Positions 5,673 to 5,758 of a stretch of DNA of 5,758 nt are shown in pieces. How positions within the stretch are numbered: the stretch's first letter is position 1; each line of letters starts with the position of its first letter. Both the position numbers and the translations under genes were made by a program. This stretch comes from Clostridia bacterium. Lineage in GTDB: Bacteria > Bacillota > Clostridia > Oscillospirales > SIG627. The stretch is from NCBI GenBank assembly GCA_017408325.1, contig JAFQUW010000089.1, positions 1-5,758 on the forward strand, written 5' to 3'. A model generated the notes under the pieces. The model searched no databases. It saw only the letters and a list, made by a program, of their open reading frames with translations, and had not been told where the DNA came from.

Positions 5673-5758
5673 GTGAATTTATTTATTAATTCTCCCTCTT
5701 ATTACACTCAGGAAAACGGAGTGATAGATGATATTTACCAATTGTGCAGGATGATATC
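5673..5758 (+). CDS. Probable immunity protein for the Rhs toxin (partial, cut by window end)
   Basis: An open frame begins at GTG 5673, four bases after the toxin stop, and runs off the window after 28 codons. Its product starts VNLFINSPSYYTQ and continues ENGVIDDIYQLCRMI. GAGAGG (5656-5661), inside the end of the toxin gene, lies 11 bases upstream and can act as ribosome binding site. The ATG two bases earlier (5671) is followed at once by TGA and cannot be the start. Position directly after a polymorphic toxin, AT-rich composition and close spacing are those of a cognate immunity gene, which would bind and block the toxin in the producing cell. The N-terminus reminds me of a small Rhs-associated immunity family (possibly Imm44), but from 28 residues this is a weak memory-based match. 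Confidence 0.65.
   Translation, partial: MNLFINSPSYYTQENGVIDDIYQLCRMI

Overview
The window looks like part of a chromosome from a GC-rich member of the Firmicutes, probably a clostridial or gut-type lineage. This is inferred from the order mnmE-mnmG-rsmG, strong AGGAG-type ribosome binding sites, sigma-A-like promoters, a CrtO-family acyltransferase, and the style of the Rhs core end (SRYYDPE...RFINADT...NLFAYCDNNPV). No species can be named from the sequence alone.

Bases 86-4098 hold a compact plus-strand operon of three RNA-modification genes. mnmE (GTPase) and mnmG (FAD enzyme) form the complex that modifies the wobble uridine of certain tRNAs. rsmG methylates 16S rRNA. The genes are 1 and 10 bases apart, and the rsmG ribosome binding site overlaps the mnmG stop codon, so they are very likely co-transcribed. 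A strong hairpin of purine and pyrimidine arms lies just before mnmE and reaches towards its ribosome binding site. A perfect GNRA-loop hairpin at 4107-4138, with an A-tract before it and a T-tract after it, can end transcription from both sides.

Bases 4142-4642, on the minus strand, encode a small membrane protein. It resembles the glycosyl-4,4'-diaponeurosporenoate acyltransferase (CrtO) family of staphyloxanthin synthesis and has its own promoter and a very good ribosome binding site. No other carotenoid gene is visible.

From about 4825 to the end is an accessory module: a sigma-A-like promoter, the last part of an Rhs core whose main body is missing, a pre-toxin linker with 13-residue repeats, and an AT-rich C-terminal domain that resembles a GIY-YIG nuclease toxin. 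Four bases after the toxin stop begins a second gene, cut by the window edge, which fits the usual position of the cognate immunity gene. Base composition falls sharply inside this module, in the toxin and immunity part. This is typical of exchangeable polymorphic toxin tips, and the whole looks like an orphan Rhs toxin-immunity cassette.
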